Below are positions 1 to 11,399 of a stretch of 64,000 nucleotides of DNA, one piece after another. Origin of the DNA: Atherix ibis (Eukaryota > Arthropoda > Insecta > Diptera > Athericidae); contig CATQJD010000001.1 of assembly GCA_958298945.1 (NCBI GenBank), positions 2,435,142 through 2,499,141 of the forward strand. The letters are read 5' to 3'. Numbering within the stretch: the stretch's first letter is position 1; the number at the start of each line of letters is the position of its first letter. The notes under the pieces were generated by a model. It did not search any database. It saw only the letters and a program-made list of their open reading frames with translations, and had not been told where the DNA came from. A program made the translations under genes and the position numbers.

Positions 1-149
1 GAGATATCAGATTTCTTACTCATTAACACAGCCCTAATCTAGTATTGTCTATTAAATCTGAGTGTCATGGGCAAGCGAATACTTGACTGCCATGGGCGAG
101 CAATTATTTAACCTTGATTATAATGATGTGCTGTCGATGTTGGTGTCCT

Positions 150-1660
150 TTTCTCATTTGCTCACGAAATTTGCTGCCGAATTCAGTTTTGTTCTTCGTC
201 TTTTTAAACTGTTCGAACTTGTGGTCGGTATCGTTTTTTAGTACTGTTCGCAGTCATGGTTGGTAGTATTTCTCGTCTAGATATTTTCTGGCCACCCATA
301 GCGCGAATTTCTCATTTCGATTAATGTTTCCGATAAGGTTTCGGCGGATCAACTTGTAATCGGTTCGGCTTCTGGTCATCGGCTGAAACGATCGATCATT
401 GTGAGCAAATACATGAAGAAATAGTCTGAAGGTGGCAGCGAGCCTACAATGTTTTAGTCGAGGTGCCATATTTGCCGAGGTATGGAAAGCGAAGATAAAC
501 GGTTGGTCAGCAAGACGACGTTTCGGGTTTCCAACATATGGTGAAGATGTTTGACGCTTTAGTATGCTGCTTGCAGCTCTATGTATCGTATTTTCATTTC
601 GTGTCGATTAGGCGTTTTGAATAGAAACAAAGTTGCTGTATTTCTTTGTTGACAATTAGGTGCAATACTGCGCCGATTGCATTTTTTGGATGAATCAAGG
701 AATAGAAATAGTGATGAATCGCCGCAAGTCACTTTCATGCGCTTATTAATGTTACTTTTTCGGACAAGGGTGTGATTCCATGTTTGTTGATGCGATGTCC
801 CAAGAAATAAATTTGCCTGCGGCCGAATTTTTATTTCGCTGCGTTCATCATCAAGCTATATTCGCTTAGTCGTTCGAAAACTGCTCGCACACGTTATTGT
901 GTTTGCTTTCGTCTTCTGATGCCACACAGGTCGTCGATTTATGGATACGCGAAGTCGAGGTCGCGTAACACTTTGTTCATGTATTGTTGAAATATTTGGC
1001 TAGCGTTACAGAGTTCAAATGTCATTAATGTAAACTCAAATAAACCAAACAATGTTGTTATGGCTTTCTTCGGAAGGTTGAACGACTCGATCGGGATTTT
1101 GTTATATGCTTTCTGGAGGTCGATCTTTGAAAAAAATTATTTGACGTGGAATTTATGTGCAAAGTCTAGGGTATCAGGAACGCGATACCGGTCGGGAATG
1201 GTAATGTCGTTCAGACAACGGTAGTTGCTACAAGATCGCCATGTATTACCCGTTTGTGGCGTCACGTTTATTGGTTTTCTAATTCGATGAATTTTCAAGG
1301 GAGCTCTGCAATATATTCGTTTAATATTTGCTTGAGTGAATCCGGCTGAAGTCGATAATTTTTTAGTTTCGGCGATCAAATACCGTTTTTCCAGGCCAAC
1401 CAAAAAACCAAAATGTATCAGGAAATACATAAATGGTCATTTAAATTTTCGTCAGAGGCCAAAATTGAGAGAAATGTTTCGTTGGCCATTCGTTTCAATT
1501 GGTAGTCCGTTAGCTGTGAATAATTTTAATTGTTGTTCATGCAATGCATTGCGATGGCGTTTTTCGTTTTTATTTGGTGGATTAGTTAATACATCGCTGC
1601 CTGCGCCAATTAAAAAATTTCGTTTTGAATTATTTTGTTCGGTTAAGGTATTCGACACCT
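150..1660 (-). pseudogene. Decayed Ty3/Gypsy pol (protease, RT, integrase scrap)
   Basis: Read on the minus strand, 1658-1452 gives a retropepsin-like segment in which the expected catalytic D-T-G reads G-A-G (FLIGAGSDV), so the protease active site is lost. About 1430-780 gives Gypsy RT blocks in order: NYRCLNDITIPDRY, then KIDLQKAYNKIP, FGLFEFTLMTFELCNAS, an IDD remnant of the active site, and FLGHRINKH. About 478-355 gives an integrase-like block (GSLPPSDYF, MIDRFSR). Stops and frame changes separate the blocks, and RNase H is not recognisable. Known family order is protease, RT, RNase H, integrase, which fits the minus-strand direction. Both ends are uncertain and no LTRs were identified. 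The Gypsy superfamily call is secure; the lineage is not. Confidence 0.85.
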
Positions 1661-2279
1661 CTCGATAGGAAAGTTGTCGGCCGGAGTAGAAGGATTATAA
1701 TTGGCTGAGATGATCAATTGAATATCGGATTTATATATCGTTTGCCGATGTTATTGTCATTTTATTAATAAGGATGTTATTGCCACTATTAATATTGTAT
1801 ATATTTATCTTGTTGAACATGCACCAATTGTATATTGTTCTTCAGATAGTTGCGGACATTATCAGGGTTACCAATTGTAAGAAGTTTCATTCTACCAATA
1901 TTTGTTGTATAAATCACACAATTATAATAATGCACCATTTAATTTTACAATAATTTAAATTATTAATTACTAATAAAGTATTTTATATATCGTTCACTTG
2001 ATTTTTATATTTTCGTAATTTGCTCATTCGATTCGATAACTGGCATTTTTTGTGATTATGAAATATCTAGGAAATATTTTGTGATCACAAACATCTTCAA
2101 AATTGACAATATACATAAAAAAAGATGATTACCATCTCGATTTTTATATTTTTGTAATTTGCTCTTTCGTTCGATAACTGTCATTTTTCGATTAATTGTC
2201 TTCATCAAATAATTTTTATTAAGGCACAGCATATTAAAATAATTTCTATTAAGGCACAGACTATTCTGAACTTGTTCAC
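1661..2279. other. A+T-rich spacer, no gene seen
   Basis: No open frame or recognisable motif. Low-complexity A+T-rich sequence that could include a decayed LTR of the neighbouring Gypsy relic. A near-repeated phrase (gatttttatattt-cgtaatttgctc) occurs near 1998 and 2137, suggesting an old local duplication. Confidence 0.5.
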
Positions 2280-2482
2280 TGTACTACCAAAAGTTATAAT
2301 AGCAAATTCAAACAAAACGACTTACAGCAATTCCAGCAGCTATATCCCCAACTACAAAAACTTTGGCATCAAGATCAACACCAACCGGCATCAGATGCAA
2401 ATAAACCAAATACAATATATATTCCTCCTTTTTCTGCTTCCGGTGCTGATACTACTAACATATTACCAATGTTAGTAGTATC
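2280..2482 (+). pseudogene. Gln-rich coding-like scrap ending in a small hairpin
   Basis: One plus-strand frame reads about 55 codons rich in glutamine (LQQFQQLYPQLQKLWHQDQ, then PPFSASGADTTNILPM), ending in a 13-bp-arm hairpin at 2448-2460/2470-2482. It resembles linker or gag-type sequence of retroelements, but I cannot name a family. It has no clear start, stop or partner exon. It could equally be chance coding potential. Confidence 0.25.
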
Positions 2483-2618
2483 TTATTAATACGATTGTAT
2501 TATAAAAATTAACACAATACTTACTCCTATATTATCTTAATAAATGATAATATTAAGTAATTCAACGTTCGTTATCCAGAAATTAGTGGTTTCTATCTCC
2601 TAATTGCCTCTATCCTTC

Positions 2619-2762
2619 TATACAACGCTAATGCTTTAAACGCCTGTTGACAAAAACATTACGCATAATTGCACAGGGAATGTGTTGACGTAGCAGTTAT
2701 AACAGAGACTCACTTCACATCCAGGCTAAACTTTACGAAATATGACTACTTAGTCTTTTAAG
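2619..2762 (+). pseudogene. Jockey-type LINE endonuclease scrap
   Basis: The plus strand reads YNANALNAC, then VDVAVITETHFTSRLNFTKY. This matches the start of the apurinic endonuclease of Jockey-like non-LTR retrotransposons, which begin with a W-N-A-N-G-L block followed by an S/T-E-T-H-F catalytic block. Two stops interrupt it. It is cut off just before the mariner inverted repeat near 2805, so the mariner may have landed in or beside this LINE. The identification rests on one strong motif. Confidence 0.55.
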
Positions 2763-2804
2763 TCTTTTGTGTTAATTCTATGCCAAACTTCTGTCTAAGA
2801 GCTA

Positions 2805-3490
2805 CTAGGGTCGTTCAATAAGTCCTTAGAAAAAGATGGCAAAAAACTGTTTTTTTTTTAATTTTTATTTTTCAACATAATTTTCTTTTAGCTCTATACA
2901 CTTTTCCAACCGTTTTTCCAAAATTTTTATCCCGTTCAAAAAATAGGATTTCGGAAGTTCTGCAAAATACTCATCCGTTTGAGCAATGACGTCCTCGTTG
3001 GAAGTGAACCGTCGTCCGCCAAGCCATTTCTTCAGATTGGGGAAAAGAAAATAGTCACTCGGGGCCAAATCTGGTGAATAAGCGGGATGCTGCAACAATT
3101 CCATTCTCAATTCCACAATTTTGGCCATGGAAACAGCGCAGATGTGCACACGTTTCCACACATTTGAGAGCAAACGCGGCACCCATCTTACCGAAATTTT
3201 TTTCACAGACAATTTTTCATGCAAAATTGAAGCGACTGTACCTTGTGATATGCCCGTGGCCTCAACTAATTCGCGCACTTTAATTCGCCGATCGTTCAAA
3301 ATCAGATCGTGGATTTTGTCGATTATTTCAGGAGTAGACACCTGAACTGGGCGTCCTGAACGATGTTCATCTTTTGTAAGTTTACGACGGAGAGTAAAAG
3401 TTACGTGGACACATTTGCGTTCGCTCACTTTTATTATCCACTTGGTCACTTCTGGACGATTTAGTTTGGGGTTTGGAGAATTTCGCAAGT
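2805..3490 (-). mobile_element. Internally deleted mariner (family A)
   Basis: A 207-codon minus-strand frame (3488-2865) keeps the second helix-turn-helix region (ATGISQGTVASILHEKL, then VRWVPRLLS) and joins it directly to the C-terminal catalytic block (HPAYSPDLAPSDYFLF). The segment carrying the first two catalytic aspartates is missing, so the transposase cannot be active. The first ~40 residues do not look like mariner and are probably read out of phase. The end at 2805-2830 (gggtcgttcaataagtcc) is a plausible terminal inverted repeat beside a TA. The opposite inverted repeat was not found near 3490, so that end is truncated. It is a different family from the two other mariners in the window. 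Confidence 0.85.
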
Positions 3491-3593
3491 ATGTTGGGGA
3501 TTTTCGCTAAAAATAAGGTAAATCGTATCATCTGCAGATGTTAAAAAGGATGAGTTAGGACAAATTGGAATATAGGATGTATAAATATTATAG

Positions 3594-3704
3594 GGTTTGT
3601 CAGCTAAACTAAGCTAATAAGGTGTCGTAGAGGGTAGCAAATCTGATAATGTCAGATTTGCTACCCTCTACGACACCTTATTAGCTTAGTTTAGCTGACA
3701 AACC
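3594..3704. repeat. Perfect 53-bp-arm palindrome, 5-nt loop
   Basis: Arms 3594-3646 and 3652-3704 are exact reverse complements around the loop taatg. Neither arm resembles a transposon terminus that I know. A perfect long hairpin in otherwise decayed DNA must be recent, or an artefact of sequencing or assembly. Confidence 0.97.
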
Positions 3705-5189
3705 AGTTTGTTAGAAATGATTTTAGAAACAGTTAATATGTAAAATGACGGATTTTTTTGAGTTTTCAGAGTGAGCTCGGGTGCCAAACTCAATCAAACA
3801 GCAGAAAAAATATGTTCCGAATATTTTTATAGGAATATTTTTTATAGCAAACTTTTAGTTATGGAGAACGTGTGACTGTAGCCGATAAAGTTGAATGGCT
3901 AATAAGATTATTTTTTGATGTCTACGTAAATATTTTTATGTGAAAAGTAATGTTTTGTAGAATGCATGTAGGATTATATGCGCGCGATCTACAATATAAA
4001 CATTTGAAATTTGATTCAAATTTCAAATGCATTTATATGGCATCGATTGCACTTCATTCATTATGCATAAGTTCTATTATGTATTTTTATCATTGGCTTT
4101 AAAATTATATTTTTATAAATAGCTTGAAATTTTACAATTTGTTGTAAATATTAAACTCATATTCTTATTGACAAATATATTATGAAGAATCTTCCGACGG
4201 AATTTGGAGATGAAAAGCCATCAAATCGCTACTAGCGAGGAAAGATTTTCTGAGAACTTCGAGAAACTATGTAATATAGTAGGTTTACACTATAACTTCA
4301 AAGAAACGTAGTGAAATAATACGTTTATTTGAAGTAATAGTGTAAACCTAGAATGTCTCGAAATTCTGTTGTTAAAAATAAACACGAAATTGAATTTTCG
4401 TCTAAAAACTTCTTATTTCGGAGAAGATGATCTCACCACTCAGAAAGACACAGGTTGAACATAAAGGCATTTGGTGTCTATGGCGGTGAAAGTGCAAGAT
4501 TATAGATGGGCCGATGTCATAGGACGTGTTACTAGGCCGATTTCTAATAAATACCAATATGAAAAGATGTTTTTGATCGTTATAAATTTCTTTATTTAAA
4601 TTATTTGCTGCTCTTTGTAACCGCGTTGACTGTATGATCTTAAATCTGATTTGTTTTCAGACAAATTTGGAGTACTTATTCAAATTTCTTAGTTATATTT
4701 ATTCCTTGTACATAATCTACATAAGCAGAATTGCATGGAGATGCACTTCTCTAGATAGATAACCTATGGCATGCGTTTTCTTAGGAATTCACATTTCTGG
4801 AATTGTGGGAACACAGATTGTCCCACCAATGATAAGTACACGGATTTCACTTGTACATATTCTATATAGAAATTTATCATTTTGTAGCAATTATAATTCA
4901 AAACTCGTTAAAGTGATTACGTAAAGAATTCTATCGTAATCGTCTCATTTGAAATCAAAAAACCACTAAAAACCTTTGGTGGTTATAAAAAAACCAATAA
5001 TTTTTCTTTGAATAAGGATGTTCGTCGAAACTTCCAAATGACATTGTTTGATTTTGTAACTTATATTTAATTATCATTCATAAAAATTTGCTACTACACC
5101 ATAGATATGGTTCCACATTTCATTTAAAGAAATTTTGGTTGCCTAAAAAATTAACCAATTCCGAAACCTATTTAACGACGAGATCCTGA
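3705..5189. other. A+T-rich spacer with small palindromes
   Basis: No gene recognised. It contains a 14-bp-arm palindrome at 4001-4029 (catttgaaatttga and its complement) and the hairpin at 4281-4349 listed separately. The region 4440-4560 is less A+T-rich but has no convincing coding frame. Confidence 0.5.
4281..4349. repeat. Imperfect hairpin, 22-bp arms
   Basis: Arms 4281-4302 (aggtttacactataacttca plus aa) and 4328-4349 are reverse complements with one mismatch pair around a 25-nt loop. This could be a tiny fold-back MITE or a template-switch scar. No target duplication is evident. Confidence 0.7.
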
Positions 5190-5375
5190 TAGGATAGGTA
5201 GTGGTGGGCTCAAAACGCTGTGGGCTGGATACTTGATCCGTATGGATGAGGAAGATCCTATGCGAAAAGTCTACGGTGGCTATATTTATGACCATAGGCT
5301 CCACCTTCTCCGGACTTCTCGAGTTCTCTGATTCTGCAGGCTTAGATCGATTGTGGAGCCGTTAATGATGATGAT
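5190..5375 (+). pseudogene. 3' scrap of a LINE with ATG-repeat tail
   Basis: The plus strand reads LWAGYLIRMDEEDPMRKVY and continues to VEPLMMMM, ending in a run of atg triplets at 5367-5379. The block W-A-G-(H/Y)-x-x-R-M-D-E-(E/G)-D-P-x-R-K-V is a well-known C-terminal motif of insect LINE ORFs, and triplet tails are common at such 3' ends. One stop lies inside the block. Only the last ~60 codons survive, as expected of a 5'-truncated insertion. Confidence 0.55.
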
Positions 5376-6642
5376 GATATTTTCATAAGCGATGCTTGGT
5401 TATATTTGCATAGATAGAGAATCACTCTTTCGAGATTTTTATAAAAATATGCGAAGCGTCCGTGCATAAAAAATAGTGTATTGAATGCTCAGTACACTAT
5501 TCTACATATGCATGAATTATATGCATGTAGAATGATTATTACGAACGAAAAATGTAGTGAGCTATTTCTTCAAAAAGTTTAACTCGAATCAATGGAGTTT
5601 AAATTCGTACATACATACACTTAATAGATATCAAAAAATGTGTGTGGGTATTAATACTGAATATTATAATATAGTAGTCAATTAATGGACATATATGTGT
5701 ATGAAAATAATTCATTAAAATTGCATTGCACAAAAAGTTAAAACACTTATCATGTAGAGATAGAAGAAGCTTTGAACAAGTTATTAAATCTACAATATTA
5801 TCCGTTTTGTTCAGGTTAAATAATACAGAAGTAATAATGTTCAAATAGACCTGTCACGATATTTTTTCTAAGCCAAAACTAAAATATTACTAAACATAAC
5901 CGACCGTCTAAGCCAAATACCTAAAAGATATGTGTTCTGTGATTGCAGACTTCTACATCAACTTTTTTTAAAACTTTTTTAAATATATTACAAATAAGTA
6001 GAAACAAATTACAAATAGGTAGCTAAATAATTTATTGTTAATAATATAAACAATTATTACCAATTCAAATGGTGTTATTGAACTACTTGAAAAAGGCATA
6101 GCTGTGAAATAATAATATGAAAATCTAGAACTATAGTGCATTTGGCTACAACAATACTACCATCCCTAAATATTTGAACTGCAGTATATTCTCAATTCGT
6201 CCCCAAATAAAAACTTTCTTAGTATGGATTGGAAAATATTACTAATACAAATAATTATAGAGAATGCTCTCCGAAAGAAGTGAAATATGTTGATTTTGTA
6301 GAAAGCGACTGTGACAAAACTAACTACCTATATACTTATAGCATTGAGACAATGTAATAATAACAGATAATTAAATATATTATTGCTACTATAACCAATA
6401 AGTTCTCAATACGGACCATTGGTAGATATGTTATGCTTATTTACAATTTATTGATTTTAATATTTCCTCTAATCGACATAACAAATATCTTAGAAAGTTT
6501 TATTTAAGGTATCTATGTTAGTTTATAATATTTTAATATAATACATATTTATATAATAGAAACATTAAATATTTTGATGTACATATTTATAAATGCAAAT
6601 AAATAAGTAAAATTAAAAAAAAAAATTTAATATACATAACAG
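5376..6642. other. A+T-rich sequence, probably intron of the Ocrl-like gene
   Basis: No coding motif seen on either strand. A weak hairpin sits at about 5500-5535 (attctacatatgcat and near complement). Because 6643 opens with a splice acceptor, this stretch is most simply intronic. Confidence 0.5.
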
Positions 6643-7693
6643 GATATTTTGTGCAACATGGAATGTTAATGGTCAGCCTTGTAATATAACGTCGTTAAAA
6701 GCATGGCTTGTTCCAAACGATGAACTTTCTGATATTTATGCTGTAGCTTTTCAAGAGTTGGATCTATCTCCAAAGGCGTACACATTTCACGAACACCGAC
6801 CAGATCCTGTTTGGGTGTAATTTGTTTTATGTTTTTGATTAATGTGTTTAATCACGTAAATTTGTTTGTTATATTTATAGTCGTAAAATTATGGATGCCG
6901 TTGGACCCAAATATGAACACTTCATATCTGTTCGATTGGTTGGTATGATGTTATCTATTATTATTCGACGAGAATTACTTCCAAATATAAAAAGATGCGC
7001 AACCCAAACAGTGGGAACTGGTACATTAAATATAATGGGCAATAAAGGCGGTGTTGGTGTTAGTATTACATTGAATGAGGATAATATATGTTTTGTTAAT
7101 TCACATTTAGCAGCACATATTTATGAAATACAAAGGCGTAATGAAGATTTTACTGAAATTTTGAGGCGGCTCCAATTTGGTGACATAAATAATAAATTAT
7201 TCATTGATAACCACGAGTAAAGAAAACGAATGATACGGAAAAAATTCTAAAATAATTACATACGTATTTTTAGACATATATTTTGGATCGGTGACCTTAA
7301 TTATCGCATTAATGAACATCATGGCTTCAAGTTAGATAAATATAATTGGCTGCAGTTTCTACAGCACGATCAGTTGCGGCGGGAAATGGCCAAAAATCGT
7401 GTATTTCAAGGTTATGTAGAAGGAAACATTAACTTTCTTCCAACATATAAATATGATCCTGGTACAGACAACTGGGACAGCAGGTTTGTAAATTTTTTTG
7501 GATAGTAATATTCTGCTCAGAATAAATGTAAGTAGTATTTTCTTTATTATTTAACAGTGATAAAAATCGAATGCCTGCGTGGTGCGATAGAATTCTCTGG
7601 AAAGGCTATGGTACCATTCCACTTAACTATAATAGTGTAATGGCCATAAAACTGAGTGATCACAAACCAGTGTATGCAACGTTCCGGACTGCA
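6643..7693 (+). CDS. Ocrl: Inositol polyphosphate 5-phosphatase, OCRL/INPP5B type (four internal exons)
   Basis: Removes the 5-phosphate from phosphoinositides such as PI(4,5)P2 on endosome and Golgi membranes (family knowledge). Four exons join in frame: 6643-6816, 6881-7216, 7274-7483 and 7558-7693, each with GT-AG borders; introns are 64, 57 and 74 bp. The catalytic motifs appear in order and intact: ATWNVNG, FQELDL (metal-binding Glu), [38 protein letters not shown] and SDHKPV. The exon after VWV opens with [11 protein letters not shown] and then VRLVGMML, which favours OCRL/INPP5B over synaptojanin or INPP5E. All catalytic residues are present and there are no stops, so it looks functional. 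The N-terminal PH region and the C-terminal ASH and RhoGAP exons are not visible. They may lie across long transposon-filled introns, or this could be a partial duplicate. The fourth exon ends at a good donor (gtaagt at 7694). Confidence 0.85.
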
Positions 7694-8116
7694 GTAAGTT
7701 TTCATATAAAAATTAAAGTCGAGAATAAATTACTAAAAGAATTATTTTATACAAAAGCATGAATGTATGCATAAATGAATGTATGTATGTATCTGTGCAT
7801 ATATATTTCAATTTTGAACAAATTAATAACAGTGCTTATTTTTGAGCAAATAAACAAACTTGCTCTGTTTATTTCGGAAATAAAGTATTTGTTCTCAACA
7901 CCAACTTATTCTTATCTTAAGAAAGTAAAGTTCTTCTTATCATAATTCAATAATATTTTATGACTGGGAAGTATTGTTTTGAGACCATTTAAATAAAAAT
8001 CTATTGGACATATTTTTTTGTAATACTGTGCATGGGCTGGGAGTAATGATTGATATGATGCCACGGTTTCGGGACCACTTTTTATACATAGTTAGAAATA
8101 TAGTTATATATCATTG
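7694..8116. other. Probable intron after the phosphatase exons
   Basis: Starts with a consensus 5' splice site. A+T-rich, with a short atgaatgtatg-type simple repeat near 7760-7790. No further exon recognised. Confidence 0.5.
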
Positions 8117-9270
8117 TTTAAACCACGAGTTGCCTACGAATATAGGGATTTAGATACGCTCAATCAACGCACCACCATTACTGGCAGCTGGCAGTTAGTA
8201 ATCAGTTACAAGCCGACTACTCTATCTGCTGGTGGCGAGGACTATCTAAACCTCTACTGCCATTAGCAGTGACAGTGCCCGAGATAATTGCAAGATGTAA
8301 TATGCCAGTTACCTCCCACCTGCGGTCCGGAGACCATACCCGCGACATGGGCATAACCACAGCCACCACGTTGCTGCCAAATAGCTCCTCACCTAAATCG
8401 GGCACAGTGTATTCCACCATGGGGCCCCCGATTCCCGTGGTACCAATTGTTGTTTTGAGAGTACTTCGGTATGTCTTGTAAATTCCTAGGCATTGAACTA
8501 CGGTCAGGAATATTGTAAATTCCTAGGCACCGCTAAGCCAGCTCAGGTACGCGGGTTCGTCAAGACCCGAAAGGACAACCGGAATCGACCTTGGTCTTTC
8601 AACCGGTTGTAGCCACCCTGCGTGTCATTCACACACTCTCCCACGCACCATTCTCATTCTCCTCTCAAACAGTGCCATGACAAATCTATTCACGCATTCA
8701 TATCTCTCTCTCACGCCTAACACACCACTCACATCCATACCCTCATCATCCACCACGATTCCACACGCACCTAAGTCACGCAAGTCCCCATACACGCCAC
8801 GCTCCACGAGAAGATGCATACATATGCATGTATGCTCCACGAGAAAATGAATACATATGCATGAATGCATAAGGTCCCCATACATGCCACGCTCGACAAG
8901 GGCATCTGCCTCCGGAGCCAGACCACGCCTGTACAGAACCCATTCATGCTGCCATGCCCCGTGAGCAAATACCCAAGGTGCAGACCAAGTTCAAATCCAC
9001 ACGCAGATGCAAAGCACACATTCGGAATGAACATATGCGTCCATCTGCCATTCACACTCTCATCCCATCGTCGCTGCCATATTTCATACATTCTGTTCAG
9101 GATGTGTACACACGCTGCTGGCGCGAACCAAGATCCCGAACCTCTTCATTCGTAACCGGACAATCTGCAAGCGGCAGATTGCGCATAATGACGAATCTCT
9201 CTAAAGTAGAGAAGGAGGACTTTATTGACAACCGTGGTTAGGTCAGTTCTGCTCTGTGCTCCGTCGATTT
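8117..9270 (-). mobile_element. 3' end of an R1-clade LINE, family R1-A copy 1
   Basis: On the minus strand, about 9225 reads TTVVNKVLLLY, and 9091 onward reads YEIWQRRWDESVNGRW, HMFIPNV and GYLLTGHGSMNGF, followed by the C-terminal tail LFERRMRM ending near 8630. These are the RT-distal and C-terminal blocks of R1-clade ORF2. From about 8630 down to 8117 is a 3' UTR matched by the copy at 31480-32378, ending with cgtaggcaactcgtgg. The C-terminal zinc knuckle is disrupted: 8780-8900 contains direct and inverted repeats of a gctccacgagaa/atacatatgcatg phrase that replace the CCHC segment. The element is 5'-truncated, and its 5' border near 9270 is approximate. Confidence 0.8.
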
Positions 9271-10434
9271 TGGTGATGCACTGAGTACACAACCTATAGT
9301 TTCATTGTAAAGTGGAAGCGTATTGAGGATAGAGTATATATTCCGCATAGTGTCAAACTACGCAATGTGTAGTGGGAAGTTACCAATCACAATTTTGAAG
9401 CACAAATAGCAGATACTGTATGGTCTAATGATAATCCAGAATAAGGAAATGAATTTATGCGGAAGTGGCAAATCTGTTTGCATACTGCTTTTAATGCCGG
9501 ATGACCTCACTGTTTGACCCACGTGGTGGATCCATAGTTTCAGCTCAGTTGATGGCGGGACAAATCTGTTTTTGGGCTAACGAACATCGTATTAAATTAA
9601 ATAAGAGCTGAAATTCCCTTCTTGTAATTGAATAAAGTGTGGTACACATCTTTTTTATTGCACTTAATTCCAAGAGAAGATACGCTTACTATAGAAATTT
9701 ATTGGCAGACCACTCAAACCCGATATTATTGTGACAATGATGTGGAACTCAATCGAAGTTTGTGATGCGGTTGGATATTTTCGTAAGAGCAGTCCTAAAG
9801 AGACTCCTCCTGATTGAGCGGAGCAGCACTAATAATCGCACAGAATGGTGAGTTCAGTTAATCTCGAACTAATGCCTGACGCAGGTTCCTCAGAGATATG
9901 AAGAAATGTGAACTATTTATGGTTTGTTAAAGTCAATAGACTTCTGCTGATTTCTATACATTTATAAGAAAAAGTATCGTAGTTAGTTAAACCGCAAAAC
10001 TTAGAAAGTTCTTTGAATGCTTCTTAGGATACTGCTAAGATGAAGTTATTGGCCCATGAGGTTTAGATCAAAACTAAAAAATTTTGATGAGATCATGTAA
10101 AGGCAATATATTCTTGAAGCTCTGATAAAGCAGTAAACGATCTCCAACTGAACAATGACAGCTGCCAAATCAATTCGGAGGGCTTATGGTAGAAAACAAT
10201 AGTCAGTTTACCCGTCGTAGCAGCTGAAAAATTAGCATAGCATCTGCTGGTTTGTATGCTGCGTCTGAGAAAGGAGAAGGATGTCGTTATATTGCTTTCA
10301 ATATCTAGGAAAGTTCAAAGCGGTACTTTCTATACGGAGAAGAAGAATACGTCGCTATACGGTGTACGAGAACACCTGATGCCTACCTCGAAATACAAGC
10401 ACCCTTCCCAAAAACAATTTTGCAAATAAACAGG
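9271..10434. other. Unassigned, no supported gene
   Basis: Base composition is higher in G+C than the flanking spacers, and short coding-like stretches occur on the plus strand around 10300-10430. No motif is firm enough to name. It may be decayed LINE ORF1, since the next block resembles the start of a LINE ORF2. Confidence 0.4.
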
Positions 10435-10492
10435 ATGGATAAAAATAATTCAGCTCAACATCAAGCACTACGAGCTGGCGAAAGATCTCTGT
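10435..10492 (+). pseudogene. R1-like endonuclease start, scrap
   Basis: The plus strand reads WIKIIQLNIKHYELAKDLC. R1-clade ORF2 proteins begin with an I/L-Q-L-N-x-N-H-C-x-x-A-x-D-L-L block, so this is a recognisable but short remnant. It is followed by stops. Confidence 0.4.
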
Positions 10493-10655
10493 AAGTAAGT
10501 TGAATATTTATGTATCCATTCTGACGGAGCAGTGCAACGCTTATAGATGGCAACATTTGGAAAGCAAATGGTTTCAGGGCCGCTCGCTATTTGGGTATAT
10601 ATAAAACACGAAATATATTCTGTAACATATATTTACATATAATTCTTGCTAACAG

Positions 10656-11027
10656 AAACTGAGCGCACTGACGACTTAAATATGACAACGTTTGGGTGGC
10701 TACATAGAGGTGTTGGTTATGAAGATCTTATTTCTATAATTTCACAAATGCACGCGATGTCAGAATCACCGGGCGTCAAGCTTCAAATTAGTTCTAAATT
10801 GTAGGTTATAGAATTTTTGAAATTCTAAATAAGTTTACCATCCCCTTATCCTTGCCACCTTAGAAGGACTTCGGGATCTCAAGTTAAAAAAATTGGAGAA
10901 TCTGATTCTGCTACTATCTATGCAATTCTCTCTAAACCGCCGTTGACTCAAGAAATTTTTACAATACTACCATTCAGAAGGTGTCGGTATGAGTTCCAGT
11001 GCTCGATAGCCGTTAGGAAGTAATCTG
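10656..11027 (+). CDS. Candidate two-exon gene fragment, unrecognised
   Basis: An acceptor (ttcttgctaacag) precedes an open block 10656-10800 reading TERTDDLNMTTFGWLHRGVG, then YEDLISIISQMHAM and SPGVKLQISSKL. A donor gtaggt begins at 10801 and an acceptor ends at 10863. Joining in frame continues RTSGSQVKKIGESDSATIYA to a stop near 11027. The 63-bp intron is the size of those in the phosphatase gene. I do not recognise the product and infer no function. It could be a real exon pair of an unknown gene, possibly cut by transposons, or chance. The last ~25 residues, past 10950, look less protein-like. It lies 3 kb downstream of the Ocrl-like exons on the same strand but does not match OCRL C-terminal domains. 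Confidence 0.35.
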
Positions 11028-11399
11028 GGCTTTCGGCACTGAAAAGCACAAATACAGGTTTCTTAGTTTTGGGAAGATTCTGCATTTTCAGTTTTCGTGA
11101 GCCCATAACAATTCTTTTATTTCGAGTCCGATAGTTAACGAGTATGCGCACCTCTGGAGACTAAGTCTAGAGAATTCTTTTGAGATTATTTATGTTTCAA
11201 TTGGCTTGGATATGTTGCCTGCAGGATAAGATTAACTCTGTTAGCCAAAAAAGTAAGTAAGAATTAACTGGTTCTATGCTAGGAGAATACAATTGAAGAC
11301 TCGTGCAGCACACTGTTTCTATAGAAGGTGAATGTAATGAAGGCATCACCTTAGTTATTTAGTTTTGCCGCTTATAATTTTAGTTGAGCATGAATTACA
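11028..11399. other. Unassigned spacer
   Basis: No gene supported. Possibly decayed 5' part of the Jockey/CR1-like element that follows. Confidence 0.4.

Noticed and set aside
8865..9241. Plus-strand frames of ~95 codons
   Set aside because: They lie antisense to the R1-clade ORF, which has recognisable motifs; they are shadows.
9271..10434. Host gene upstream of 10656
   Set aside because: Short coding-like stretches exist but no splice-consistent frame or motif could be built.
10948..11151. Minus-strand frame resembling Jockey gag
   Set aside because: A Lys/Arg-rich block followed by PVFVLFSAE is only vaguely like LINE gag sequences. It overlaps the plus-strand candidate exon and has no supporting neighbour.
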